Shown here one piece after another: positions 32,533-40,950 of a stretch of 64,000 bases of DNA. The DNA comes from Streptomyces griseoflavus. Lineage in GTDB: Bacteria; Actinomycetota; Actinomycetes; Streptomycetales; Streptomycetaceae. The stretch is taken from contig NZ_BMUC01000011.1 of assembly GCF_014649995.1 (NCBI RefSeq), positions 1 through 64,000 of the forward strand, in the 5' to 3' direction. Made by a program: the position numbers and the translations under genes. The notes below the pieces were generated by a model that saw only the letters and a list, made by a program, of their open reading frames with translations, was not told the DNA's origin and did no database searches. Numbering within the stretch: the stretch's first letter is position 1; each line of letters begins with the position of its first letter.

Positions 32533-34611
32533 ATGACAACTCCTGCAGCAGTGATCGTCGACGCCGCCGCGTACGCGCAGGCGGTCGAGGACGCCGTGCG
32601 CGCGGCAGCCGCCTATTACGAGGGCGGGACCTCGTCGCTGGACGACGACACGTACGACCGGCTGGTTCGGGGGATCGCCGACTGGGAGGCGGAGCACCCC
32701 GAGGGGACACTCCCCGACTCCCCCACCGGGAAGGTCGCCGGCGGCGCGGTCGAGGGCGACGTGCCGCACACGGTGCCGATGCTGAGCCTGGACAACGTGT
32801 TCTCGGCGGAGGAGTTCACCGCCTGGACGGCGTCCCTGGCGCGCCGGACGGGTCGGGAGGCGACCCGTTTCAGTGTGGGGCCGAAGCTGGACGGACTGGC
32901 GATCGCCGCCCGCTACAGCGAGGGCCGGCTGAGCCGGCTGATCACCCGCGGGGACGGGACGGCCGGGGAGGACGTCTCGCACGCGATCGGCACCGTGGTG
33001 GGGCTGCCCGAGCGGCTCCACGAGCCGGTCACCCTGGAGGTGCGCGGAGAGGTCCTGATGACGTCCGCCCAGTTCGAGCACGCCAACGAGGTGCGCACGG
33101 GGCACGGCGGACAGCCGTTCGCCAATCCGCGCAACGCGGCGGCGGGCACCCTGCGGGCCAGGGAGCGGGCCTACACGGTGCCGATGACGTTCTTCGGTTA
33201 CGGGCTGCTGCCGCTGCCCGGCACGGACGGGTCCCTGGCGGAGCGGATGCGGGAGATGGCGCACAGCGACCTGATGGCGCTGGCCGCGGACCTCGGTGTG
33301 CACACCAGCGCGCGAACGGCCGTCCCGGACACCGTCGCCGAGACGCCGGAGGAGGTCCTGCTCCGGGTGAAGGAGATCGCCGCGCTGCGCGCCGAACTCC
33401 CGTTCGGCATCGACGGGATCGTCGTCAAGGCGGACCTGGCCGCCGACCGGGAGGCCGCTGGGTCGGGCTCCCGCGCGCCGCGCTGGGCGATCGCCTACAA
33501 GCTGCCCGCGGTGGAGAAGATCACCCGGCTGCTGGAGGTGGAGTGGAACGTAGGCCGTACGGGCATCATCGCGCCGCGCGGTGTCCTCGAACCGGTCGTC
33601 ATCGACGGCTCCACGATCACGTACGCCACCCTGCACAACCCGGCCGACATCACCCGGCGGGACCTGCGCCTGGGCGACCACGTCATGGTGCACCGGGCGG
33701 GTGACGTCATCCCCCGCATCGAGGCCCCGGTCGCCCATCTGCGTACGGGCGAGGAGCAGCCGATCGTGTTCCCGGCCCAGTGTCCGCGCTGCGGTTCCGA
33801 CATCGACACCGGCGAGGAACGCTGGCGGTGCGCCCAGGGCCGCAACTGCCACCTGGTCGCCTCCCTGGCGTACGCGGCGGGCCGCGACCAGCTCGACATC
33901 GAGGGCCTGGGCACCACCCGCGTCGTCCAGCTCGTCGAGGCCGGACTGGTCACCGACCTCGCCGACCTGTTCACGCTCCGGCGCGAGCAGCTGCTCGCCC
34001 TGGAGCGGATGGGCGAGACCAGCACCGACAATCTGCTCGCCGCGATCGCCAAGGCCAAGGAGCAGCCGCTGTCGCGGGTGCTGTGCGCGCTGGGTGTGCG
34101 GGGAACCGGGCGGTCCATGTCACGGCGGATCGCCCGCCACTTCGCGACCATGGACAGCATCCGCGCCGCCGACGCCGACGCCATGCAGCGGGTCGACGGC
34201 ATCGGCTCGGAGAAGGCTCCGTCGATCGTGGCGGAGATGGCCGAACTGGCCCCGCTCATCGACAGGCTCACCGCCGCCGGTGTCAACATGACCGAGCCGG
34301 GAGCGACTCCCCCGCCGGCCGCCGACGCGGCCTCCGACGGCGACGGCCCGGCGGCGGGAGGACCGCTGCAGGGCATGGCGGTGGTGGTCACCGGTGCGAT
34401 GACCGGCGTCCTGGAGAAGCTGTCCCGCAACGAGATGAACGAACTCATCGAGCGGGCCGGCGGCCGCTCCTCCTCCAGCGTCTCCAGGAGGACCACGCTG
34501 GTGGTGGCGGGCGAGGGCGCGGGGTCGAAGCGCGCCAAGGCGGAGCAGCTCGGCGTCCGTCTGGCCACCCCCGAGGAGTTCGCCGCCATGGTCGGCGAAC
34601 TCCTCGGCTGA
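32533..34611 (+). CDS. ligA: NAD+-dependent DNA ligase, divergent paralogue (LigA2-like)
   Basis: A 692-aa ligase with the full LigA layout: domain Ia (LDDDTYDRL), adenylation domain with catalytic Lys118 ([13 protein letters not shown]) and [11 protein letters not shown] fold ([16 protein letters not shown]), four-Cys zinc finger (CPRCGSDI, then [10 protein letters not shown]), helix-hairpin-helix region and C-terminal BRCT domain ([20 protein letters not shown]). Compared by eye with the E. coli enzyme, the NMN-contact His of domain Ia is Tyr and the Glu two residues before the catalytic Lys is Gly. It is therefore probably a second, specialised ligase. ATG 32533 is favoured by AGGATGG spacing; ATG 32524 is possible. 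Confidence 0.93.
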   Translation: MTTPAAVIVDAAAYAQAVEDAVRAAAAYYEGGTSSLDDDTYDRLVRGIADWEAEHPEGTLPDSPTGKVAGGAVEGDVPHTVPMLSLDNVFSAEEFTAWTASLARRTGREATRFSVGPKLDGLAIAARYSEGRLSRLITRGDGTAGEDVSHAIGTVVGLPERLHEPVTLEVRGEVLMTSAQFEHANEVRTGHGGQPFANPRNAAAGTLRARERAYTVPMTFFGYGLLPLPGTDGSLAERMREMAHSDLMALAADLGVHTSARTAVPDTVAETPEEVLLRVKEIAALRAELPFGIDGIVVKADLAADREAAGSGSRAPRWAIAYKLPAVEKITRLLEVEWNVGRTGIIAPRGVLEPVVIDGSTITYATLHNPADITRRDLRLGDHVMVHRAGDVIPRIEAPVAHLRTGEEQPIVFPAQCPRCGSDIDTGEERWRCAQGRNCHLVASLAYAAGRDQLDIEGLGTTRVVQLVEAGLVTDLADLFTLRREQLLALERMGETSTDNLLAAIAKAKEQPLSRVLCALGVRGTGRSMSRRIARHFATMDSIRAADADAMQRVDGIGSEKAPSIVAEMAELAPLIDRLTAAGVNMTEPGATPPPAADAASDGDGPAAGGPLQGMAVVVTGAMTGVLEKLSRNEMNELIERAGGRSSSSVSRRTTLVVAGEGAGSKRAKAEQLGVRLATPEEFAAMVGELLG

Positions 34612-34639
34612 GGCGGGAGCCCCTGGTGGCGACGGGTCG

Positions 34640-34935
34640 TCAGCCGGTGGCGCAGGCCTCGGCGATGGACAGGCTGTTCTCGTAGAGGTGGTCCCGGGTG
34701 ATCCGGCCGCCCTCGACGGTCAGGCGCAGGGCTAACGGGCCTTCGAAGGAGCGTCCCGTGGCCCCTACCGTCCCCGACAGACGACCCGTCAGAACCGCGT
34801 CCCGGCCGTCGACGAGGAAGGCGTCGACCGTGGCCCGCGCCTCCTCCGGCACGGTGTGCTCCGTCAGCTCGGTGAACTGGGCAGCGCATTCGGCGGCGGT
34901 CGAGCGGGGCCGGACGCCCGGGGCCGCCGCCGAGG
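34640..34935 (-). pseudogene. SnoaL-like (NTF2-fold) relic, 5'-truncated
   Basis: A frame ending at 34640 encodes the C-terminal half of a SnoaL-type protein: TVPEEARATVDAFLVDGRDA, VLTGRLSGTVGATGRSFEGP, then LTVEGGRITRDHLYENSLS. The N-terminal catalytic half is absent. Upstream the frame stays open into the NmrA gene but has no ATG and only one late GTG (34852). It contains the only in-frame TTA leucine codon noticed in this window (34733-34735). It might be read as a 70-aa protein from 34852, but the family is normally about 130 aa. Best seen as a decayed gene. Confidence 0.6.
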
Positions 34936-34970
34936 CGGTTCTGACGCGTCCGGCCCGGTGGGTGCGCCCG

Positions 34971-35819
34971 TTACGCCGGGCCCGTCGCCGTGAAGGCGGC
35001 GGCGTGTTCCGCGGCCCACTGGGTGAAGGTACGGGCCGGGCGGCCGGTGACCTTCTCCACGGTGTCGAGGACCGTGCGGCCGGCTTCGGGTGTGTTGCCG
35101 TACACGTCGAGCAGGAAGCCGATCACCTCCTCCGGCTGCCCCGCCGCCCGCCACCGTGCGACGGCCTCCTCCTCGGAGAGCTCGACCAGGGAGACGGGCC
35201 GGCCCCGGGCCCCGGCGATCGCGTCCACCTTGTCGCGCACGGTCAGTGCCTCGGGGCCGGTGATCACGTACTCCTGACGGCCGTGCCCCTCCTCGGTCAG
35301 CGCGACGGCGGCGACGGCGCCGATGTCGCCCTCGTGGACCATGGCACTGAGGCGGGAGACGAACGGCTCGCGGACCTCGTCGGCCGTGACGATGCCGTCC
35401 GCCCACTCCAGGGCGTTGGCCATGAACTCGACCGGCATGAGCACGGTCCAGTCCACCCCGTCCTCGGCACGCACGGTGTCCTCGAGCGGGGTCGGTCCGC
35501 CTCCGTTCAGGACGGTGATCCGGCGGACGCCGGCCGCGCGGGCCGCTTCCAGGATGCGCGGACCGGTCTCCAGCGGGGTGAAGAGGGCACCGGCGAAGGT
35601 GATCAGATGAAGGCCCGTGACGCCCTCCAACGCCGGGACGAGGCTGTCCGGTTCGGTCAGGTCGCCGCGCACCACCTCGATGCGGTCCGGCAGGTCCGCC
35701 GTCGCCGGGTCCCGGGTCAGGGCGCGTACGGCGTGCCCGCGGGCGAGCAGTTCGGCGACGACCTGGCGGCCCACGGTTCCGGTGGCTCCGGTGACGAGGA
35801 TCTTCTGTGTCTGTGTCAT
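34971..35819 (-). CDS. NmrA-like NAD(P)-binding SDR family protein
   Basis: A 282-aa atypical short-chain dehydrogenase. The N-terminal Rossmann motif is KILVTGATGTVGRQVV. It also has RALTRDPATADLPDRIEVVR, which is the NADP-binding arginine region, and LNGGG and FMANALEW in the substrate half. The catalytic YxxxK of classical SDRs is not evident, so it may be a redox sensor or an azoreductase/quinone-type reductase of the NmrA group. Start ATG 35819 (MTQTQKI). It faces away from a VOC gene. Confidence 0.88.
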   Translation of the reverse strand: MTQTQKILVTGATGTVGRQVVAELLARGHAVRALTRDPATADLPDRIEVVRGDLTEPDSLVPALEGVTGLHLITFAGALFTPLETGPRILEAARAAGVRRITVLNGGGPTPLEDTVRAEDGVDWTVLMPVEFMANALEWADGIVTADEVREPFVSRLSAMVHEGDIGAVAAVALTEEGHGRQEYVITGPEALTVRDKVDAIAGARGRPVSLVELSEEEAVARWRAAGQPEEVIGFLLDVYGNTPEAGRTVLDTVEKVTGRPARTFTQWAAEHAAAFTATGPA

Positions 35820-36000
35820 GGGACGACCGTAGGAACCCTTGCGGCCGGGTTCTGGCCGCGAGCCGCGGCGCCCGGGTGGGAAGACGCCGGTACCCGCCCG
35901 GTCCCGGTGCCACCTCTCCCGCCCGCCGAGTAGGACAGCCATGGTCCTCGTTCCCGCCTAACGTGCCGGGCGCTCCACTTCGACGACGAGAGGACCACAG

Positions 36001-36534
36001 ATGCGAGCCCGGACCCATGCCGCGCCCGAGGGTTACACCACCGTCGCGCCCTGGGTGGTGACCGACGACACCGGGGGGTTCCTCGACTTCGTCACCGAGG
36101 CGTTCGGCGGGGAGGAGATCGGACGGGTGCCGACCGAGGACGGTTCGATCGGGCACGGTGAGATCCGGATCGGCGACACCGTCGTGCTCGCCTTCGACCG
36201 GCGCCCCGACTGGCCCTCGACGCCGAGCCTGCTGCGCGTGTTCGTGCCGGACGCGGACGCGGCCGTCTCCCGGGCTGTCGCGGCCGGTGGAGTGATCGTC
36301 ACACCGCTGTCGGACAACGCCTTCGGACAGCGCGGAGCGCGGGTCAAGGACCCCTTCGGGAACATCTGGTGGGTGGTCGCCCACCTGGAGGACGTCTGCG
36401 AGGAGGAGATGTGGAAGCGGCTCCAGGACCCCGAGTACGCCGAGGGCATGCGGGTGGCCCAGGAGACGCTCGACACCGAGCTCACCGGCCGGCTCCACGG
36501 ACGCAGCAGCGCGCCCGTCAGGACGACACCCTGA
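36001..36534 (+). CDS. VOC/glyoxalase-fold protein (PhnB-like)
   Basis: A 177-aa protein with one vicinal-oxygen-chelate domain (about 12-130). It begins YTTVAPWVVTDDTGGFLDFV and ends with the GxxxxxxDPFGNIWW signature (VKDPFGNIWWVVAHLEDV). PhnB-type proteins lack glyoxalase activity and bind small ligands or antibiotics. A 45-residue charged tail follows. ATG 36001 follows GAGAGGACC. It is single and divergent from the NmrA gene. Confidence 0.88.
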   Translation: MRARTHAAPEGYTTVAPWVVTDDTGGFLDFVTEAFGGEEIGRVPTEDGSIGHGEIRIGDTVVLAFDRRPDWPSTPSLLRVFVPDADAAVSRAVAAGGVIVTPLSDNAFGQRGARVKDPFGNIWWVVAHLEDVCEEEMWKRLQDPEYAEGMRVAQETLDTELTGRLHGRSSAPVRTTP

Positions 36535-36782
36535 CCGGTGCCGGCACCCCGCGGGCGGGGTGACCACTTCCGTCACCCAGGTATCGGATGCGGCGTTTCG
36601 GCCACCGGGGCGCCCGTCCGTCACCCCCTGCCGGCCGGGGTCCGGCCCACCGGACTCCCCCCGCCGCCGCGTCCCCCCGCGGAATCCGCTTCGTCCGAAA
36701 CCCCTGTGTCCGATATCGCTGCCGGTCTCGTTGAGTCTCGTGCCGTCGCCTTCACCCACCCGCTCCGAAGGGAGAAGTGCCG
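36535..36782. other. Gap upstream of the ABC exporter
   Basis: Two short frames cross this 248-base gap, but neither shows codon bias, a good ribosome site or a peptide-precursor look. AAGGGAG (36768-36774) is the ribosome site for the exporter gene. Confidence 0.4.
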
Positions 36783-38657
36783 TTGACTCACACGACCGCC
36801 CGCTCCGTCCCTCCTCCGCCGCCCGCCGAGATGACGTACTCCGGCCACTACTCGGTCAACCCGCTCGGCCAGGTCGGCTTCAGCGCCCTGTGCTCCCAGC
36901 TCCCCTCCGTGCTGCGGCGGATCGCGGCCATGGCGTGGCGCACCGACCGCCGGGCCGTGCTCCTGCTCCTGCTGTGCCAGCTGGTCACCGGCGTGTCCGC
37001 CGCGGTGCTGCTGGCGGCGACGGCCCGCGCCATGGGCCCCCTGCTCGGCCCCGGAACGGTCGCGGACCGCCTGCGCGAGGCGCTGCCCGCGCTGATCGTC
37101 GTCGCGGCGGCGAGTGCCCTCGCCCGCGCGTCGGAGGCCGTGGCCGCCTACGCCGAACGGCGCATCACCCCGCGGCTGACGACCGAGACCGACTCGGCGC
37201 TCGTCGCATCGGTCTGCCGGGTCGAGGCCACGGCGTACGCCACGGACGGCTTCTCCGACCGTCAGGAGGCGGCGGAGATGGGCGTGACGCGCACGCACGT
37301 CATGGTCATGGACGCGCAGCGCTTCATGGCCGCCCTCATCAGGATGGTCACGGCCGGCGGGGTGCTGTCCGTGCTCAACCCGCTGATGCTGCCGCTGCTC
37401 CTGCTGGCCGTCGCGCCGGCCGGCGTCGGCGCCGTCCTGACCGCGCGGGTGGACTACGAGATCCACTACGCGAACGTCGCGGACCGCAACGTGCGCGGCA
37501 TGACGCGCTGGTGGGCGACCACACCGAAGTACGGCGACGAGGTCCGCGCCAACGGCATGACGGACTACATCCTGTACTGGTACCGGGCCCTCTCCGAGCG
37601 GGTCGACCGGCGGTCCCTGGCCGCGGCTCCCCGCACCCTGCGCATCGCCCTGCTGTCGTCCCTCGCCGGCGGGGCGTTCCTGACCGTCACCTGGGGGACG
37701 CTCGCGTGGCTCGCCGTCACCGGCCGGATCGCGCCCGCCGTCGCCGCCACGGCGGTCGTCGCCGTCCAGACGACGCTGGCGGCGCTGTCCCAGGTCGTCG
37801 TCAACGGCGCCGCGGTCTTCCACACGAGCCTGTACCTGAGCGACATGCAGGCGTTCTTCGACGACGCCGCCCGCCAGGCACCCGAACGGGGTCCGGGTGC
37901 GGTGGCAGCCCCGGTGGAGGAGATCCGGCTGGAGGAGGTGACGTACCGGTACCCCGGCAAGGACAGGCCCGCCGTGGACGGCGTGTCCCTCACCCTGCGG
38001 CGCGGGGAGATCCTCGCCGTGGTCGGCGTGAACGGGTCCGGCAAGAGCACCCTCACCCGCCTGATCACCGGCATCTACCTCGCGGACAAGGGACGGGTCA
38101 CCTGGAACGGGACCGACATCGCCCACACGGACCCGGCCACGGTGTGGGACTGCACCGGCCTCGTACCGCAGATCTTCGCCCAATGGCCGCTGCGGGCCCG
38201 GGAGAACGTGACGCTGGGCCAGCCCCGCAGCACCGACGACCGCGAGGTCTGGGAGGCCGTCGACGCGGTCGGCATGCGCGAGGCCGTGGAGGACCTGCCG
38301 GCCGGCCTCGACACCCTCCTGGCCCGGGAGATCTTCGGCGGCTCCGAGCTCTCCGGCGGCCAGTGGCAGCGCCTGGCCTGCTCCCGGGCGTTGTACCGGC
38401 GGCCCCCGCTGCTGATCCTGGACGAGCCCACGTCCCAGATGGACCCGCGCGGGGAGCACGGCATCTTCGAGAAGATCAAGGCGATCTCGGGCGACCGCAT
38501 CACGATCGTGGTCACCCACCGTCTGGAGAACACCAGGATCGCCGACCGCGTCGTCGTCATGGAACAGGGCCGCATCACCGAACAGGGCACCTACGACGAC
38601 CTCGCCCACGCCGGCGGCACCTTCGCCGACCTGCTGCGTCTGTCGCAGGACCGCTGA
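36783..38657 (+). CDS. ABC exporter half-transporter (fused TMD-NBD)
   Basis: A 624-aa membrane protein. Six helices lie within about residues 50-340 (AVLLLLLCQLVTGVSAAVLL, then LMLPLLLLAVAPAGVGAVL). The nucleotide-binding domain (about 375-600) has Walker A VVGVNGSGKSTLT, signature GSELSGGQWQR, Walker B LLILDEPTSQMD and the switch VVTHR. It should act as a homodimer exporting an unknown hydrophobic or peptide substrate. The TTG at 36783 is chosen because AAGGGAG lies eight bases away; GTG 36777 is only two bases from it. No precursor peptide or modification enzyme is adjacent. Confidence 0.9.
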   Translation: MTHTTARSVPPPPPAEMTYSGHYSVNPLGQVGFSALCSQLPSVLRRIAAMAWRTDRRAVLLLLLCQLVTGVSAAVLLAATARAMGPLLGPGTVADRLREALPALIVVAAASALARASEAVAAYAERRITPRLTTETDSALVASVCRVEATAYATDGFSDRQEAAEMGVTRTHVMVMDAQRFMAALIRMVTAGGVLSVLNPLMLPLLLLAVAPAGVGAVLTARVDYEIHYANVADRNVRGMTRWWATTPKYGDEVRANGMTDYILYWYRALSERVDRRSLAAAPRTLRIALLSSLAGGAFLTVTWGTLAWLAVTGRIAPAVAATAVVAVQTTLAALSQVVVNGAAVFHTSLYLSDMQAFFDDAARQAPERGPGAVAAPVEEIRLEEVTYRYPGKDRPAVDGVSLTLRRGEILAVVGVNGSGKSTLTRLITGIYLADKGRVTWNGTDIAHTDPATVWDCTGLVPQIFAQWPLRARENVTLGQPRSTDDREVWEAVDAVGMREAVEDLPAGLDTLLAREIFGGSELSGGQWQRLACSRALYRRPPLLILDEPTSQMDPRGEHGIFEKIKAISGDRITIVVTHRLENTRIADRVVVMEQGRITEQGTYDDLAHAGGTFADLLRLSQDR

Positions 38658-38666
38658 GCCCGCTCC

Positions 38667-38700
38667 GCACGGGCGGTGGCGCGGACGCCGCCGCCCGTGC
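38667..38700. terminator. Bidirectional hairpin between exporter and VOC gene
   Basis: GCACGGGCGG (38667-38676) pairs exactly with CCGCCCGTGC (38691-38700). It lies between converging genes. Confidence 0.7.
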
Positions 38701-38717
38701 GTCGCGGCCCGCGGTGG

Positions 38718-39143
38718 TCAGGTGACCGGCTCGCCCACCCCGAGCAGGTTTCCCTCACTGTCGTGGAACCACGCCGCGCGCTCGCCGCGGTAGCCCTTGG
38801 TCGGGTAGTTCCCGTCGATCGCGGCGATGCCGCCGGTCGTGCGCAAGCCGGGCACGTCGACCTCCTCGAACACCACGCCGCGCCGCTTCAGCCCGGACAC
38901 GACGCGCTCGATGTCGTCGACCTCGAAGGCCATCTGGGTGAAGGTGCCCGCAGAGGCTCCCGTCGACCGGTAGAGGGCGAACTCCACGCCCGAGCAGCGG
39001 TACAGCAGTCCCCCGGGCCGTTCGTCGACGGGCTCCAGGCCGAGCCGCTCGGCGTAGAAGCGGCGTGCCCGGTCGAGGTCGCGTGCGGGGAGCCGTGTCG
39101 CCACACGGGCACCGGCCAGAGGCATCGCGTCGGGTGCGTTCAT
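38718..39143 (-). CDS. VOC/glyoxalase family protein
   Basis: A 141-aa single-domain VOC protein. It has TRLPARDLDRARRFYAERLG at the start, VEFALYRSTGASAGTFTQMA in the middle and AAWFHDSEGNLLGVGEP at the end, with the metal-site acidic residue in the SEGN turn. Likely a dioxygenase-fold ligand-binding or detoxification protein. ATG 39143 is used; a GTG at 39161 would add six residues, and the GGAAGG directly against the ATG leaves the start uncertain. Confidence 0.85.
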   Translation of the reverse strand: MNAPDAMPLAGARVATRLPARDLDRARRFYAERLGLEPVDERPGGLLYRCSGVEFALYRSTGASAGTFTQMAFEVDDIERVVSGLKRRGVVFEEVDVPGLRTTGGIAAIDGNYPTKGYRGERAAWFHDSEGNLLGVGEPVT

Positions 39144-39227
39144 CCTTCCACTGTCGCGCACGGCGGGCGTGAGTGCCGGGGACGCGGACGGTTACCCGGC
39201 ACCCGGGGGCGAGGAAGGGAGCGAGCC

Positions 39228-39881
39228 GTGCGATTCCGGAACCGCAGGGAAGCCGGCCAGGAGCTGGCCGTCAGGCTGCTGGAGTGGGCGAGCAGCGGCG
39301 ACCTCGCCAATGTGACCGTGCTGGCCCTGCCACGCGGCGGTGTCCCGGTCGGCGCGGAGATCGCCCGGGTGATGGCCGTCCCGCTGGACGTGCTCGTGGT
39401 CCGCAGGATCGGGGTGCCCGGCGCGCCCGAGGTGGGCGTCGGGGCCATCGCCGGGGACGACCCGCCGCTGTTCGACCGCACGGGACTGCGCGCCCTGGAC
39501 CTCTCCGAGCACGAGCTGAGTTCCGAGGTGGCCCGGGCGCGTGTCGAGCTGCACCGGCGCGAGTGGGTCTACCGCGGCACGCGCCCCGCCGCCGACGTCC
39601 GGGGTCACAGTGTCGTCGTGGTGGACGACGGCCTCGCCACGGGGGTCACCGCCCGCGCCGCCCTCCGGCATGTGCGGCGCCGCGGACCGCTGCGGCTGAC
39701 GCTGGCGGTTCCGGTGTGCCCGGCGCGGACCGCCACCGCGCTGCGCGACGACGCCGACGACGTCATCGCCCTGCAGCGGCCGGAGCGGCTGGGTTCGGTG
39801 GGCGAGTGGTACGAGGACTTCCCGCAGGTCTCCGACGAGGACGTACGGGACGCCCTGCGGCAACCGCACCCGGCGGGCTGA
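39228..39881 (+). CDS. Phosphoribosyltransferase-family protein
   Basis: A 217-aa type I PRTase-fold protein. It has ALPRGGVPVGAEIARVMAVP with the PPi loop and the PRPP-binding signature VVVVDDGLATGVTARAAL at about 128-145. This is the branch often found near stress and dienelactone-hydrolase-type genes, with unknown base specificity. GTG 39228 follows GAGGAAGGGA. It is a single gene, converging with the two-domain VOC gene. Confidence 0.9.
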   Translation: MRFRNRREAGQELAVRLLEWASSGDLANVTVLALPRGGVPVGAEIARVMAVPLDVLVVRRIGVPGAPEVGVGAIAGDDPPLFDRTGLRALDLSEHELSSEVARARVELHRREWVYRGTRPAADVRGHSVVVVDDGLATGVTARAALRHVRRRGPLRLTLAVPVCPARTATALRDDADDVIALQRPERLGSVGEWYEDFPQVSDEDVRDALRQPHPAG

Positions 39882-39919
39882 CGCCGCCGTCGTCCTGCCC
39901 GCCCGGGACGGCTTCGAGC

Positions 39920-39952
39920 CCGGCCGGTCCTGCGCCGGCGAGGTCCGGCCGG
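39920..39952. terminator. Imperfect hairpin between convergent genes
   Basis: CCGGCCGGTCCT (39920-39931) pairs with AGGTCCGGCCGG (39941-39952) with one mismatch. Possibly a shared terminator. Confidence 0.4.
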
Positions 39953-40062
39953 CGGCCGCGACGCCCGGGCGCGGGCCGGGACCGCACCTCGGACGAGGAC
40001 CGGGACCGGGGTGGTCGCGCGGCGTCCGTCCCGGTGACGCGGGCCCGGCGGTCCGGGGCCGC

Positions 40063-40854
40063 TCAGATCTCGGCGAGGACCACGAAGTCCGCTCCGAAGG
40101 GGTCGAGGCAGACGGCCAGGCGGCCCACGCCCTCCGCGTTCTCCGGCCCCATCTGGACGCTGCCCCCGAGTTCCCGCACCTTGGCGACCGCGGCGTCGCA
40201 GTCGGCGACGGCGAAGACCGGATGCCAGTAGGGCCGGCCGCCCGCCAGGGCGAGGTCCTCCCCGCCGACCTCCATCAGGCCGCCGTGCATCCGCTCCTCC
40301 GGCAGTCCGGACGGGACGATCATGGTGTAGGTGCCCTCGCCGCCCGGCATCCGCATGTCGCTGTACCGCCAGCCGAGGACCTGGCCGTAGAACTCCTTCG
40401 CTCCGGCCGCGTCGCTCGTGTAGAGCTCGGTCCAGCACAGCGAGCCCGGCTCGTCCACCAGGTCGACGCCCTTGCTCTCCCCGGGCTGCCAGACGGCGAA
40501 CTGGCCGCCCAGCGGGTCGCTGTACTGCGCCATCCGCCCCCACTGCTCGAGGTCCATCGGGGGCACCCGCACCGTGCCGCCGGCGCTCTCGACGGCCGCG
40601 GTCGTCGCGTCCGCGTCGGTGACGCTGTAGTAGATCATCCACGCCGGGCGGGCGCCCTCCTCGGTGAGCCTGCCGAGTCCGGCGACCATCTTGCCGCCCT
40701 TGCTGAACATCCCGCCTTCCACGTCCTCGCCGTCGCCCATGGGCTCGAAGTCCCAGCCGAGGACCGCGCCGTAGAACGCGGCCGCGGCCCGGACGTCGGG
40801 GACGCCGAGGTCGAGCATGCAGGGCGAGCCGGGGGCGAAGTCAGTGGTGATCAC
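40063..40854 (-). CDS. Two-domain VOC/glyoxalase family protein
   Basis: A 263-aa protein made of two VOC modules (about 10-125 and 138-262). The first opens CMLDLGVPDVRAAAAFYGAV and LGWDFEPMG. The second opens CWTELYTSDAAGAKEFYGQV and LGWRY, and closes CLDPFGADFVV. The paired FYG-x-VLGW pattern is characteristic of the 27-kDa antigen Cfp30B-like group of actinobacteria. GTG 40854 has AAAGGA at eight bases. Function unknown; probably ligand binding or detoxification. Confidence 0.9.
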   Translation of the reverse strand: MITTDFAPGSPCMLDLGVPDVRAAAAFYGAVLGWDFEPMGDGEDVEGGMFSKGGKMVAGLGRLTEEGARPAWMIYYSVTDADATTAAVESAGGTVRVPPMDLEQWGRMAQYSDPLGGQFAVWQPGESKGVDLVDEPGSLCWTELYTSDAAGAKEFYGQVLGWRYSDMRMPGGEGTYTMIVPSGLPEERMHGGLMEVGGEDLALAGGRPYWHPVFAVADCDAAVAKVRELGGSVQMGPENAEGVGRLAVCLDPFGADFVVLAEI

Positions 40855-40950
40855 CGCGTGGTCCTTTCGCTGGGGTCCGTCTGGCCTCAGCGTGCCACCG
40901 GGCACTGACACCCGCCCTCCGGCTTCAGCGTCCGGGCGTCGTGGGAGCGG

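Noticed and set aside
36538-36786. Short frame upstream of the ABC exporter as a possible peptide precursor
   Set aside because: No leader-core pattern, no conserved cysteines at the end, no modification enzyme nearby, and it overlaps the exporter start in another frame.
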